Assembly (NCBI GenBank): GCA_018716725.1
Contig: DVJP01000023.1
Location: forward strand, 1-50,619
Direction of reading: 5' to 3'
Origin: Candidatus Merdivicinus excrementipullorum
GTDB lineage: Bacteria; Bacillota; Clostridia; Oscillospirales; Ruminococcaceae
DNA length: 50,619 nucleotides
Under the pieces are notes generated by a model that saw only the letters and a program-made list of their open reading frames with translations, was not told the origin of the DNA and ran no database searches. Both the position numbers and the translations under genes were made by a program. This document shows, piece by piece, positions 40,343 through 48,572 of this stretch. Position 1 is the first letter of the stretch, and the number at the start of each line of letters is the position of its first letter.

Positions 40343-41289
40343 AGCGACGTCTCCCCAATCTTTTTCGTAATGGCATTGACTGTAATCAGCAGAATGAAAT
40401 TGATCACGGAGTTAAACAATCCCACAGCCGCAGAAAAGCTGTACTGTCCCTGCTGCATACCCATCCGGTAAACATATGTGGAGATAATGTCGGAAGATTC
40501 CATATTCAGGCTGTTCTGCATCAGGAAAACCTTTTCAAAGCCCACGTTCATCAGGCCGCCCACATTCATAATCAGCATAATGGTAATGGTGGGCAGGATA
40601 GAAGGAATGTTAATATGCCATATCCGGTCAAAACGCGTGGCGCCGTCCATAATGGCGGCTTCATGGAGGGACGGGTCCACGCCGGCCAGGGCCGCCATGT
40701 AGATAATGGAGTTCCAGCCCATATTCTGCCACACGCCGGAAAATACATAAATCGTCTTAAAGTATTTGGCCTCGGTCATAAAATAGACGGCTTCCCCGCC
40801 CATTGCCTCGATCAGGCGGTTTACCATGCCCACAGAAGGGGACAGGAAGGTCTGGATCATGCTGACCAGTACCACCAGGGAGATAAAGTGGGGCGCGTAT
40901 GTAACCGTCTGGGCAAACTTTTTCAGCTTCGAGCTTTTCAGCTCATTAAAGCCCAGGGCCATGATAATGGGGATGGGGAACCCAACCAGCAGCTGGTATA
41001 AGCTGATGGTAATGGTGTTGCGGATCAGCCGCCAAATGTAGTAGCTGTTAAAAAACCGCTGGAAGTGCTCCAGGCCGACCCACTCGCTTCCCCAGATTCC
41101 CAAAGTCCCTTTGTAATCCCGGAAAGCAATCTGGATGCCATACATGGGCCAGTAATGGAAAATGATAAAATAAGCCACTACCGGCAGGATGAAAAGATAC
41201 AGTTCCCAGTTGGGCGCGATTTTTTTCCACAGGGAAGAGCTTCTGGATTTTTCATATGCGGCGGCTTTTTTTGATCTGGATACGGTCAT
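40336..41289 (-). CDS. Sugar ABC transporter permease (LplB type)
   Basis: Partner permease, 317 residues with about six transmembrane helices. Family signs are YFIIFHYWPMYGIQIAFRDY near the N-terminus and the EAA loop HEAAIMDGATRFDRIWHINIPSI. I chose ATG 41289 because GGGGGGAAG stands just upstream; the ATG and TTG a few codons earlier lack a site. It is the first gene of the leftward operon permease-permease-binding protein-regulator-sulfatase-toroid-GH172. Confidence 0.92.
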   Translation of the reverse strand: MTVSRSKKAAAYEKSRSSSLWKKIAPNWELYLFILPVVAYFIIFHYWPMYGIQIAFRDYKGTLGIWGSEWVGLEHFQRFFNSYYIWRLIRNTITISLYQLLVGFPIPIIMALGFNELKSSKLKKFAQTVTYAPHFISLVVLVSMIQTFLSPSVGMVNRLIEAMGGEAVYFMTEAKYFKTIYVFSGVWQNMGWNSIIYMAALAGVDPSLHEAAIMDGATRFDRIWHINIPSILPTITIMLIMNVGGLMNVGFEKVFLMQNSLNMESSDIISTYVYRMGMQQGQYSFSAAVGLFNSVINFILLITVNAITKKIGETSLW

Positions 41290-41343
41290 AAACTTCCCCC
41301 CGTACATCAAATTTTTTGGCCATTATGTCTGCTGCCACTTTTG

Positions 41344-41372
41344 ATTATACAGAAAATGAAGAAAAAAGATAT
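41344..41372 (-). promoter_or_regulatory. Candidate promoter of the transporter/sulfatase operon
   Basis: Minus strand TATAAT (41344-41349) lies 54 bases before the first start codon, in a very A+T-rich stretch. The -35 region at 17-base spacing (ATATCT) is poor, as expected for an activator-dependent promoter under AraC-type control. Confidence 0.5.
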
Positions 41373-41487
41373 AGTAAATCTCAACTTTTTATATTCAATT
41401 TATTGTAATTATATAAAACACATGGAAAAATACCGGTTTTTCTTTACTTTTCCATGGTTTTTGGGGGAAGCGCTGTGAAAATGATAA

Positions 41488-41519
41488 AAAGGTGCGCGGC
41501 AAAGTCGCCGCACACCTTT
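41488..41519 (-). terminator. Terminator after patB-like gene
   Basis: AAAGGTGCGCGGC (41488-41500) and GCCGCACACCTTT (41507-41519) form a 13-bp stem with one mismatch. Minus-strand TTTTTATCATTTT follows. Confidence 0.85.
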
Positions 41520-41554
41520 CGCTGAACCAATATAAGAAAAAGCGCGCGCCTGAA

Positions 41555-42703
41555 TTATTCCAGCGCCTGTTTCATCCGTTTCAGGAATTCTGTCAGCAGC
41601 TCCCGGGGGCAGGCGGCGGTAAGCCGCATAAATCCATCTCCCGCCGTTTTGCCGAAGTCGGTTCCGACTCCCAGGACTACTCCCGCCGCACGAAACTTCT
41701 CATCCAGCTCTTTGCTGGCAAGGCCGGTCTTCCGGCAGTCCAGCCAGGCTAAATAAGTGGCCTCGGGCCGGTGAAAGGAAATACAGGGCAGTTCCTCTGC
41801 GAAAAATTTTTCCATAATAGCAAAATTTTCGGACACATAGCGGTTCATTTCCCGCATCCACTGCTCCCCGCCGTTGTAGGCGGCTGCGGCAGCCGCAAAG
41901 CCCATGATGCTGGGGCCGGGAATGTGGCTGCGGCCAAGAAGTTCGGAAATTTTCCGCCGCTGCTCCGGATCCCGGACGATAATGCAGGAGGTTTGCAGTC
42001 CCGGCAGGTTAAAGGTTTTGCTGGGGGCGTTGAGGACGACAGCCTGTCCCGCCAATTCCTCCGGCAGGGAGAGGACGGAAGTAAAGGTTTCTCCGGGCAT
42101 GACAATATCCCCGTGGATTTCGTCCGAATAAACGGTGACGCCGTGCTTTTTGCAGAGGGTGAGCATCTGGCAAAGCTCCTCTTCCGTCCAGGCCCGGCCC
42201 ACCGGGTTGTGGGGATTGCAGAGGATGAAGGAGTTGACCTCCTCCCTGGCCAGTTCCTTTTCCAGGGCGTCAAAATCCAGCTCCCAGCGGCCATTGTCCC
42301 CGGAGAGGGTGACGGCGGCAAGGGGCTTGTCCAGGTTTTGGGGCACGGAGAGGAAGGGCGGGTATGCCGGCAGGAGGGTAACGCAGCCGCCGGTGGGGGT
42401 CAGGGCCTTCATGGACCATTGCAGCCCGGTAATGACCCCGGGAATCGGAATAATCTCCTCTTTTGTCACCGTACAGCCGTGAACCCGCTTCTGCCACCCG
42501 CAGACGGCGTCAAAGAAATCATCCCCGGCAAAGGTGTATCCAAAAAAGCCGTGTTCCGCCCGGTTTTTCAGGGCGTCGACGACGCACTGAGGGGAGCGGA
42601 AATCCATATCCGCCACAAACAAGGGGATGGACCCTTCCGGAACCCGGTCCCACTTGCTGCTGTTTGTGCCCCTGCGGCTGATTACTTGGTCAAAATCGTA
42701 CAA
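41555..42703 (-). CDS. patB: PatB/MalY-type PLP-dependent C-S beta-lyase (aminotransferase fold)
   Basis: A 382-residue fold-type I PLP enzyme of the MalY/PatB class, which splits cystathionine and related C-S compounds. The cofactor lysine is K229 in APSKTFNLPGLQTS. NPHNPVGR and the DEIHGDIV segment (PLP-binding Asp) are characteristic, and VADMDF near the start is typical of the class. The start codon is TTG (42703), supported by GGAGG 8 bases upstream and by the conserved MYDFD start. It is last in the ThuA/GH63 operon; its link to glycans is unclear, though MalY itself modulates the maltose regulator in E. coli. Confidence 0.9.
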   Translation of the reverse strand: MYDFDQVISRRGTNSSKWDRVPEGSIPLFVADMDFRSPQCVVDALKNRAEHGFFGYTFAGDDFFDAVCGWQKRVHGCTVTKEEIIPIPGVITGLQWSMKALTPTGGCVTLLPAYPPFLSVPQNLDKPLAAVTLSGDNGRWELDFDALEKELAREEVNSFILCNPHNPVGRAWTEEELCQMLTLCKKHGVTVYSDEIHGDIVMPGETFTSVLSLPEELAGQAVVLNAPSKTFNLPGLQTSCIIVRDPEQRRKISELLGRSHIPGPSIMGFAAAAAAYNGGEQWMREMNRYVSENFAIMEKFFAEELPCISFHRPEATYLAWLDCRKTGLASKELDEKFRAAGVVLGVGTDFGKTAGDGFMRLTAACPRELLTEFLKRMKQALE

Positions 42704-42715
42704 CTTAAATTCCTC

Positions 42716-44536
42716 CTAAAAATCCAGGGGCTGCTCCGGCCCGGCGGCGTAGCCCTGGTCCATCAGGGCAATCAGGCCCAAAAGGCCGCCCCAGTGGTAA
42801 AATTTGTCGCTGTTGCCCCGGTCGCAGCCTTCGCCTGTGGTTCCATTGTAATTTTCATGAACATGGCCGTGCTCCCGCCATTCTTTCAGCAGAAGGTCCC
42901 GGGATTTCCCGGCTAAGAGGGTGCATTCCTCCCAAAGCCCCTGCTTGCGCATGGCTAAGTAGGCCAAAAAATTCGTCGGCACCCAAATCCGCCCCCGCCA
43001 GTAGTCCTGGTCCGGGTAGGCCGGGTCGTTCCGGGCGATGGTGGGAACGACGTAGTCCCCCCAGAATTCTTCCGGATTGAAAAGGTGCTCCATCATCCGG
43101 CGGTTCTGTTCCGGCGTCACCCGGTCGCTAAACAGGGCGTAAAAATTTGTGGGGGAGATCCGGTGGCTGAACTGGCCCGTATCCGTGCGCCGGTTGCAGA
43201 ACATGCCGAACTCCTCGTCCCAAAGTTCCTGCATCCCGGCTTTGCACAGGGCGGCCCGGCTTTCCAGTTCCGGGATTACCTCATCCCGGCCGATTACCCG
43301 GGCCAGCTCCGCCAGATATTCGCAGTCGGCCAGATACAGCCCTGTAAGCCCCACATCCGCCAGTTTCATGAGATGTTTTTCCGGGTCAAAGGGAATATCG
43401 TCGTACATGGGGGAGTTGTCTAACCCCGATTCCAAAGCGGCGCCCCTGGTGCAGTCCACATCGTGCAGCTCCCAGTATTTCCCGGCCTGGGGTTCATAGG
43501 GGGTGGACCCCCAGCAAAGCCAGCCGTTAGGAAGCATCCGGTTTTCAGAAAACCAGCGGTTCCAGCGGAGAAGGGGTTCAAAAAGCTCCCGGACAAACTC
43601 CTTGTCCCGGTATTTCCGGTAGATTTCCCGGACAGCCAAGGCTCCCACCGGCGGCTGGGAGCGGTCCCGGCTTTTGAAGTTGTTGGCGGCTCCGAAATTG
43701 GGGATAAAGCCGTTTTCCGTGATTTCCCTGGTAATGGCGGCGGCGTTGGCGCAGGAAAGCTCCCGGCTGTCCGGCAGGGCCATCATGGCGGAAAAATAGG
43801 TGTCCCAGCAAAAGAGGACGTATCCGCCCCAGCTGATGCTCCAAAGGCGGCTCACCGGCGAGCAGAGCTGGCCCGTTTCCGGCTCGTAAATAGTGTCCCA
43901 GGCCAGGCAGGTCTGCATGGCGGTGTGGGCCTCCGCCAAATCCCCGTACCCGGCCGCCTGTTCTTCCACCTTTTGCCGGGCGGCGTCCAGCATGGCCCGG
44001 ACTTCCTCTGGGGTGCGCCGGGGGCCGGTACCCATTGCCACCGGCCGGCTTAATTCGACGGAAAGATACGGCCCCCTAAAGCCGGCGTTCTTTTCCGGCA
44101 GAGGGTCCCCGTCTGTCCAGAGGGTGATCTGCTCCCCGGGAAGCTCCGCCCTTAAGGTTTCTCCTTCCCGGCGGACACAGCCTTCGCCGCTCCATAAAAC
44201 GGCTCCTTCCATCAGGAGAGCCATGGGCTTCTGCTCCATTTTAACCGGCGTTGCCAGCAAATACAGGGACCCGTCCTGTTCGGTGGATTCCACCACGGTT
44301 TCCGTCCCGTGCCAGCGGATGGAAAGGCAGGTGTAAGTCCCGTCGTAGCTGCGGAGGCCGGGGGTGATCTGTTCGGCCCCTTCCTCGAACCGCCCGATTA
44401 ACGCTTCGTTCAAAACCGCGCCGGAGCTGTAATTTTTAAAGCCCAGGCTGACGGCGAACCCATTAGGCATCCGCACATGGGTCAGGACGCTGTGGGTGTA
44501 AAAGGTATTCCAGCCCTTTAAAAGGCTTTGATCCAT
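42716..44536 (-). CDS. GH63-like glycosidase (mannosylglycerate hydrolase/trehalase-like toroid)
   Basis: A 606-residue protein: a beta-sandwich-like N-terminal ~180 residues, then an (alpha/alpha)6 barrel of the GH63/MGH1 type. GH63 markers are GYVLFCWDTYFSAMMAL (about 238-254), NGFIPNFGA, and the general-acid region LESGLDNSPMYD with D373. Later come DYWRGRIWVPTNFLAY and HENYNGTTGEG, which holds the likely base Glu. Known members cleave alpha-glucosides, mannosylglycerate or glucosylglycerate. No signal peptide. AAGGAGGG precedes the ATG. It sits 12 bases after the TIM-barrel gene and 12 before patB. Confidence 0.87.
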   Translation of the reverse strand: MDQSLLKGWNTFYTHSVLTHVRMPNGFAVSLGFKNYSSGAVLNEALIGRFEEGAEQITPGLRSYDGTYTCLSIRWHGTETVVESTEQDGSLYLLATPVKMEQKPMALLMEGAVLWSGEGCVRREGETLRAELPGEQITLWTDGDPLPEKNAGFRGPYLSVELSRPVAMGTGPRRTPEEVRAMLDAARQKVEEQAAGYGDLAEAHTAMQTCLAWDTIYEPETGQLCSPVSRLWSISWGGYVLFCWDTYFSAMMALPDSRELSCANAAAITREITENGFIPNFGAANNFKSRDRSQPPVGALAVREIYRKYRDKEFVRELFEPLLRWNRWFSENRMLPNGWLCWGSTPYEPQAGKYWELHDVDCTRGAALESGLDNSPMYDDIPFDPEKHLMKLADVGLTGLYLADCEYLAELARVIGRDEVIPELESRAALCKAGMQELWDEEFGMFCNRRTDTGQFSHRISPTNFYALFSDRVTPEQNRRMMEHLFNPEEFWGDYVVPTIARNDPAYPDQDYWRGRIWVPTNFLAYLAMRKQGLWEECTLLAGKSRDLLLKEWREHGHVHENYNGTTGEGCDRGNSDKFYHWGGLLGLIALMDQGYAAGPEQPLDF

Positions 44537-44548
44537 GCGTTTCCCTCC

Positions 44549-45415
44549 TTAATCAGCCTGGCCGGACGCGCCGAAAGCCGCCTGGTTCTGGTTGGGGCTG
44601 CTTCTGCCGCCCAGTTTCGGGGCCCGGCGCTCCAGGGCAGCCAGGGAGATTTCAATATCCTCCGCCGCTTCCCGGGGGTCAAAGCACCCGACTGTCACCA
44701 TATCGCAGTCCCGGATGGTGGCCCAGGAGAAATTCAAGCCCACAAAGGGGGTGCACCGGCCGGCGGCCATGGATTTGATGGTCATTACCGGCTTTTTGGC
44801 GGATTGGATAATGCCGTGGACCGATTCGATTTCCACCTGCATCAAAAAGCCCATGCAGTTGTAAATTTGGATGTAGGTTTCCACATCATAGCCGTTTTCG
44901 TCGCTGTAGACCACCAGCTCCGGCATATGGGCCGACAAACCGGGGACCAGCCCGGCGTCCCGGATCATTTTGGTGTAATCGTCCAGCCGGTGGATTTTCC
45001 GCTGGTTTTTGTCCACCAGCTGTTCCACGCTGGAATGATGAAGCAGGCAAAAATCGGCGCCCAGTTCCCGGCTTTGGCGGATTTTAGCTTCCGCTTCCCG
45101 CCGCGCGGCGGGGTTGTCGTCCACATTGATGATGGGGGTGTCGATTAAAATCATCTTTTTCCCATTTTTCTGCTCTGCCCGGCGGACGGCCTCTACAATG
45201 GCGGGGGTCTGGCCAAAGGGGGCCATCATGGTGTCCACCCCGTAGGAAAGGAACACATCCAGCATGGGTTCAATGCTTTCCGGGGCGGCGTGGCGTTCCC
45301 GGATCATGGCGTCTGCGGCAGGGGAACGGTGGCTCCATCCGGCCAGCCAGTTGGTGCCGATAATCATGCGGGAAAGGGAAATGCCTCCTACAGTGGTTCT
45401 GGGAAACTGCGTCAT
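44549..45415 (-). CDS. TIM-barrel protein of unknown function
   Basis: A 288-residue protein I cannot name. It begins like an aldo/keto-reductase-type barrel (TTVGGISLSRMIIGTNWLAGW) and shows alternating strands and helices: GVDTMMAPFG, KMILIDTPIINVDDN, GADFCLLHHSS, GLVPGLSAHMPE, VMTIKSMAAGR, CDMVTVGCFDP. The canonical AKR tetrad (D-Y-K-H) is not evident. The histidines and acids at strand ends (HHSS, SAHMPE, VEIES) could bind metal, as in sugar isomerase-like barrels. A low-complexity tail follows residue ~265. It lies in the operon with the two oxidoreductases, ThuA and GH63, suggesting a sugar substrate. Confidence 0.6.
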   Translation of the reverse strand: MTQFPRTTVGGISLSRMIIGTNWLAGWSHRSPAADAMIRERHAAPESIEPMLDVFLSYGVDTMMAPFGQTPAIVEAVRRAEQKNGKKMILIDTPIINVDDNPAARREAEAKIRQSRELGADFCLLHHSSVEQLVDKNQRKIHRLDDYTKMIRDAGLVPGLSAHMPELVVYSDENGYDVETYIQIYNCMGFLMQVEIESVHGIIQSAKKPVMTIKSMAAGRCTPFVGLNFSWATIRDCDMVTVGCFDPREAAEDIEISLAALERRAPKLGGRSSPNQNQAAFGASGQAD

Positions 45416-45445
45416 TTGAAATCCCTCCTAAAAAGCCGTAATGGC

Positions 45446-45479
45446 AAAAAGGATAGAGAACAAAGTCCCTATCCTTTTT
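45446..45479 (-). terminator. Internal terminator/attenuator in the ThuA-GH63 operon
   Basis: AAAAAGGATAG (45446-45456) and CTATCCTTTTT (45469-45479) are perfect arms. On the minus strand the 3' arm ends in a T-run, in the gap between the oxidoreductase and TIM-barrel genes. It may lower expression of the three downstream genes. Confidence 0.7.
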
Positions 45480-45493
45480 ACATAGTTTAAAAT

Positions 45494-46618
45494 TTACAGG
45501 TTGGAGCCTTCGTCCAGTACGCCGTGAATGGGATGGCGTTTAATGGGAGGACGCTGGTCGTAATGGGTTTCCATCTGATAGGCCGCATGGGCGCTGCTGC
45601 TCTTTTCAAAGGAGGTGAGGACTTCCAGCACATGGAAGGTCTGCTCCCAGGAAGAGCGGAAGGGGCTGCCGGTGCGGAGCGAGCAGGCCATATCTGCCAA
45701 GCCGATGCCCCGGCTGTTTTCCTTGTAATCGAAGGTCAGGGGCATTTCTTTCCACTCCCCGTCCTCAGGGCGGAAAATCTGGATGGGGCCGCCGAAGCCG
45801 TTGGGGTCGGGGACCATCATGGTGCCCTCGGTGCCGTACACCTCGAACCGGGCCTGGCTGTTGTAATGGACGTCGAAGGTGGTGATAATGGTGCCCACAG
45901 CGCCGCTGTCAAATTCCAGCATACCGGTCAGGTGGGTGGGGCACTCTACGTCGATGATCTCGCCGCAGTGAGGCTCGCTGGTGATGAGGCGTTTGGGGAA
46001 GAAGGTCTTGGTGACGCCGGTGACGGATTTGATGCCGCCCAGCAGGTTCACCAAAGCGGTGACATAATAGGGGCCCATGTCCATCATGGGGCCGCCGCCC
46101 CGTTTGTAGTAGAATTCGGGGTCGGGATGCCAGGATTCATGGCCGTGGCAGATCATGAAGCAGGCCGCGCCGATGGGCTTGCCGATAGCGCCGTTGTCAA
46201 TCAGCTCCCGGCAGGTCTGGATGCCTGCGCCCAGGTATGTATCCGGCGCGCCGCCCAGCATCAGGCCCTTTTCCTTGGCCAGGGCCACCAGCTTTTTGCC
46301 TTCCTCAAAATCCGCGCCCAGGGGCTTTTCGGAGTAAACGTGCTTGCCGGCTTCCAAAGCGGCTTTAGACACGTCAAAATGCTGGTAGGGGCGGGTCAGG
46401 TTCAGGATGACTTCCACTTCCGGGTCGGCGAAAGCGTCGTACATGGTGGGGTAAATCTTGGGGACGTTGTATTCCTTCTGGGCCTTTTCGGCGCGCTCCG
46501 GAATCAGGTCGCAGACGCCCACCAGTTCCAGCTCTTTGAATACTTTGGTGATGTTGGTCAGATAGATGCCGCTGATGGAGCCGCATCCGATCATCGCCAC
46601 TTTAACAGGCTTCAGCAT
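45494..46618 (-). CDS. Gfo/Idh/MocA-family oxidoreductase (first of two)
   Basis: A 374-residue NAD(P)-dependent sugar oxidoreductase. The Rossmann start is VAMIGCGSISGIYL (GxGxxxG-like), and the family SEKPLG motif holds the catalytic-region lysine. The C-terminal substrate domain includes GGGPMMDMGPYYVTAL. Members oxidise cyclitols, glycosides or amino sugars, often at C3. It is followed 78 bases later by the TIM-barrel gene and preceded by thuA (27 bases). GGAGGAG precedes the ATG. Pairing with ThuA recalls ThuA-ThuB of rhizobia, which act on disaccharides through a 3-keto intermediate. Confidence 0.92.
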   Translation of the reverse strand: MLKPVKVAMIGCGSISGIYLTNITKVFKELELVGVCDLIPERAEKAQKEYNVPKIYPTMYDAFADPEVEVILNLTRPYQHFDVSKAALEAGKHVYSEKPLGADFEEGKKLVALAKEKGLMLGGAPDTYLGAGIQTCRELIDNGAIGKPIGAACFMICHGHESWHPDPEFYYKRGGGPMMDMGPYYVTALVNLLGGIKSVTGVTKTFFPKRLITSEPHCGEIIDVECPTHLTGMLEFDSGAVGTIITTFDVHYNSQARFEVYGTEGTMMVPDPNGFGGPIQIFRPEDGEWKEMPLTFDYKENSRGIGLADMACSLRTGSPFRSSWEQTFHVLEVLTSFEKSSSAHAAYQMETHYDQRPPIKRHPIHGVLDEGSNL

Positions 46619-46645
46619 GGGGAACTCCTCCTTGCAATCTTAAAA

Positions 46646-47374
46646 TTAGTACATTTTCGCGTTGTTCTCAAAACGCTCGGTGGTCAGGCCGTGCTCTTCG
46701 GCAAAGGCTTTGCCCTCTGCGGCCCACAGCATTCCCCGCTCCATCAAAATCTGGGCGTTGGGGGATTTGTCGAACACATCGTCGTGGTGGCCCAAAGAGG
46801 TATAGAACACCCGGCCGTTGCCCCAGTATTTGGTCCAGGCTACGGGCATATCCACGGGCTTATTGGAGATATGGTAATAGGTGACCAGAGGGAAGCGGGT
46901 GGTGGCCAGCACTTCAATGGAGGGATCCACATGGAGGTAATAGTGCTCGCTGCACACGGGGAAATCTTCCAACCCTTCCACAATGGGGCTGGAGCCGTGG
47001 CAGATGTTGACGGTGTATTCAATGCCGTCGCCGCCGGGATGGGAAACCCACTGGCCGCCGGTCATAAACTGCCATTCGGTGTCCTGCCGGAAGGCGTCGC
47101 ACATACCGCCGTGGCATCCGGCCAGGCCAACGCCGGAACCTACCGCTTTGGCGATGTTCTGGACGTATTCATGGGGGATTTCGCCCATGGTCCAGCATGC
47201 CACGATCAGGTCTAAGCCCATAAGCTTCTCCAAATCGCCCAAAGGCTCCTGAGTGTCGGTAATTTCCACTGTGTAGCCGTGTTTTTCCATAAGCCCGGCA
47301 AAGCGTTTGCTGGTGAGCTGCGGCTCGTGGCCGTCCCAGCCGCCCTGGAAAATCAAAACTTTCTTTTCAGACAT
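46646..47374 (-). CDS. ThuA-like protein (trehalose-utilisation family)
   Basis: A 242-residue class-I-amidotransferase-like alpha/beta protein of the ThuA family. Markers are the start KVLIFQGGWDGHEPQLTSKR, DLIVACWTMGEI, the elbow GLAGCHGGMCDAFR, FPVCSEHYYLHVDPSIEVLATT and GRVFYTSLGHHDDVF. ThuA proteins work with a Gfo/Idh/MocA partner on 3-keto-glycosides; the exact reaction is unsettled. Here it is framed by two such oxidoreductases. GGAGGG precedes the ATG. Confidence 0.9.
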   Translation of the reverse strand: MSEKKVLIFQGGWDGHEPQLTSKRFAGLMEKHGYTVEITDTQEPLGDLEKLMGLDLIVACWTMGEIPHEYVQNIAKAVGSGVGLAGCHGGMCDAFRQDTEWQFMTGGQWVSHPGGDGIEYTVNICHGSSPIVEGLEDFPVCSEHYYLHVDPSIEVLATTRFPLVTYYHISNKPVDMPVAWTKYWGNGRVFYTSLGHHDDVFDKSPNAQILMERGMLWAAEGKAFAEEHGLTTERFENNAKMY

Positions 47375-47392
47375 GAGAAAACCCTCCTCAAG

Positions 47393-48448
47393 TTAAATAT
47401 GGCAGGCAAAGCCGGTGCCTTCTTCTTCAGATTTAAAGAGCAGGTCGATGACCTTCATGACACGCAGGGCCTGTTCCGGTTTTACGATGAGTTCCGCGCC
47501 GGTGTCCAGCACGGCCAGGATGTTCTTATAGTAATCGGTCCAGTCGGTTTGGACGTCCGGCAGAGGCAGTTCTTTCAAGGAAGTCTTGGGCCGGGGAGCC
47601 ATAGTCCGGGTGGGGCCGGCTTCAGTGTAGACGATTTCATCGTCCCAGGCCATTTCCGCATCGGTATTGAGCTGCACCATCTTGCCCTTGCAGCTCCAGT
47701 CCTCCACCACGGCGGTGCCGTCCAGGCAGGAAACCCGCCAGCGGGGCAGCTCATAGAAGCAGTTGGTGACCATCTCGCAGGTGGCGGACACGCCGTTTTC
47801 AAACCGCAGGAACACTTTGATGTTGTCGTCCACATCGCTGCCGAATACCTTCTGCAAGTGGGCGCAGACGGAAACAACAGGGGAGTCGATCATGTTCATC
47901 ATCTGGTCGATCAGGTGGACGCCCCAGTCTAAGAGCATGCCGCCGCCGTTGACTTTATGGTTGCGCCAGCCGAACATGGAGCCGCGGGAACCTTGCACCC
48001 GGCTTTCAATAAAGTAAGGCTTGCCGATGACGCCGCTGTCTAAGATTTCCTTGACAATGCGGTAGTCCTTATCCCACCGGCGGTTCTGATGGATGGAAAA
48101 GAGCTTGCCGGTTTCCTTGGCAACGGCCATAATCTCTTCCAGCTCCGCCGCATTCATGGTGACGGGCTTTTCGCAGATAACGTTCTTGCCGGCCCGCAGG
48201 CATTGGATGGACAGGTCTTTATGGAAGTTATTGGGCACCGCGATGGTGACCAGGTCGACTTCTTTGTCGTTTAACAGTTCTTCCAGGGAGGAATACGCGT
48301 ACATTCCTTTTTCCTCCGCGGATTTTAAAGCTTCGGGGCGGACGTCGTAAGCGCCCTTGATGTGGATTTCCGGCAGACGGTCTTTGATATTCTGAAAATG
48401 CCAGCCGCCCATGCCGCCGAATCCGATAACAGCCCATGTATGTTTCAT
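47393..48448 (-). CDS. Gfo/Idh/MocA-family oxidoreductase (second of two)
   Basis: A 351-residue NAD(P)-dependent sugar oxidoreductase and the first gene of the six-gene leftward operon. The cofactor-binding start is TWAVIGFGGMGGWHFQNI, the CEKPVTMNAAE motif follows, and the C-terminal domain carries GGGMLLDWGVHLIDQMMNM. It is only distantly similar to the gene at 45494, so the two probably catalyse different steps, for instance oxidation of a glycoside and re-reduction of the released keto-sugar. GGAGG precedes the ATG. The promoter is at 48481-48491. Confidence 0.92.
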   Translation of the reverse strand: MKHTWAVIGFGGMGGWHFQNIKDRLPEIHIKGAYDVRPEALKSAEEKGMYAYSSLEELLNDKEVDLVTIAVPNNFHKDLSIQCLRAGKNVICEKPVTMNAAELEEIMAVAKETGKLFSIHQNRRWDKDYRIVKEILDSGVIGKPYFIESRVQGSRGSMFGWRNHKVNGGGMLLDWGVHLIDQMMNMIDSPVVSVCAHLQKVFGSDVDDNIKVFLRFENGVSATCEMVTNCFYELPRWRVSCLDGTAVVEDWSCKGKMVQLNTDAEMAWDDEIVYTEAGPTRTMAPRPKTSLKELPLPDVQTDWTDYYKNILAVLDTGAELIVKPEQALRVMKVIDLLFKSEEEGTGFACHI

Positions 48449-48480
48449 AAAAACACCTCCGGTTTTGGGTTTCTACCGTC

Positions 48481-48491
48481 ATTATAGCACA
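48481..48491 (-). promoter_or_regulatory. Extended -10 promoter of the oxidoreductase/ThuA/GH63 operon
   Basis: Minus strand TGTGC-TATAAT: a perfect -10 with the TRTGN extension and no recognisable -35 (GAGAAT at 17 bases), which fits activation by the AraC protein encoded at 48937. Confidence 0.75.
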
Positions 48492-48572
48492 GTGTTTTGA
48501 GGAATTCTCGACATTTATTTGCTTTTTTCAGACAATTATTGCTGGAATGAGGATGCCGGGGCAAGAGGGGCC

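Noticed and set aside
41771-42916. 381-codon plus-strand open frame
   Set aside because: Antisense shadow of patB; the patB strand has the PLP-lysine motif and a ribosome site.
45524-47215. 563-codon plus-strand open frame across the oxidoreductase/ThuA region
   Set aside because: It is antisense to two clear family members, has no ribosome site and low-complexity G/A/H/V-rich composition typical of antisense frames in G+C-rich DNA.
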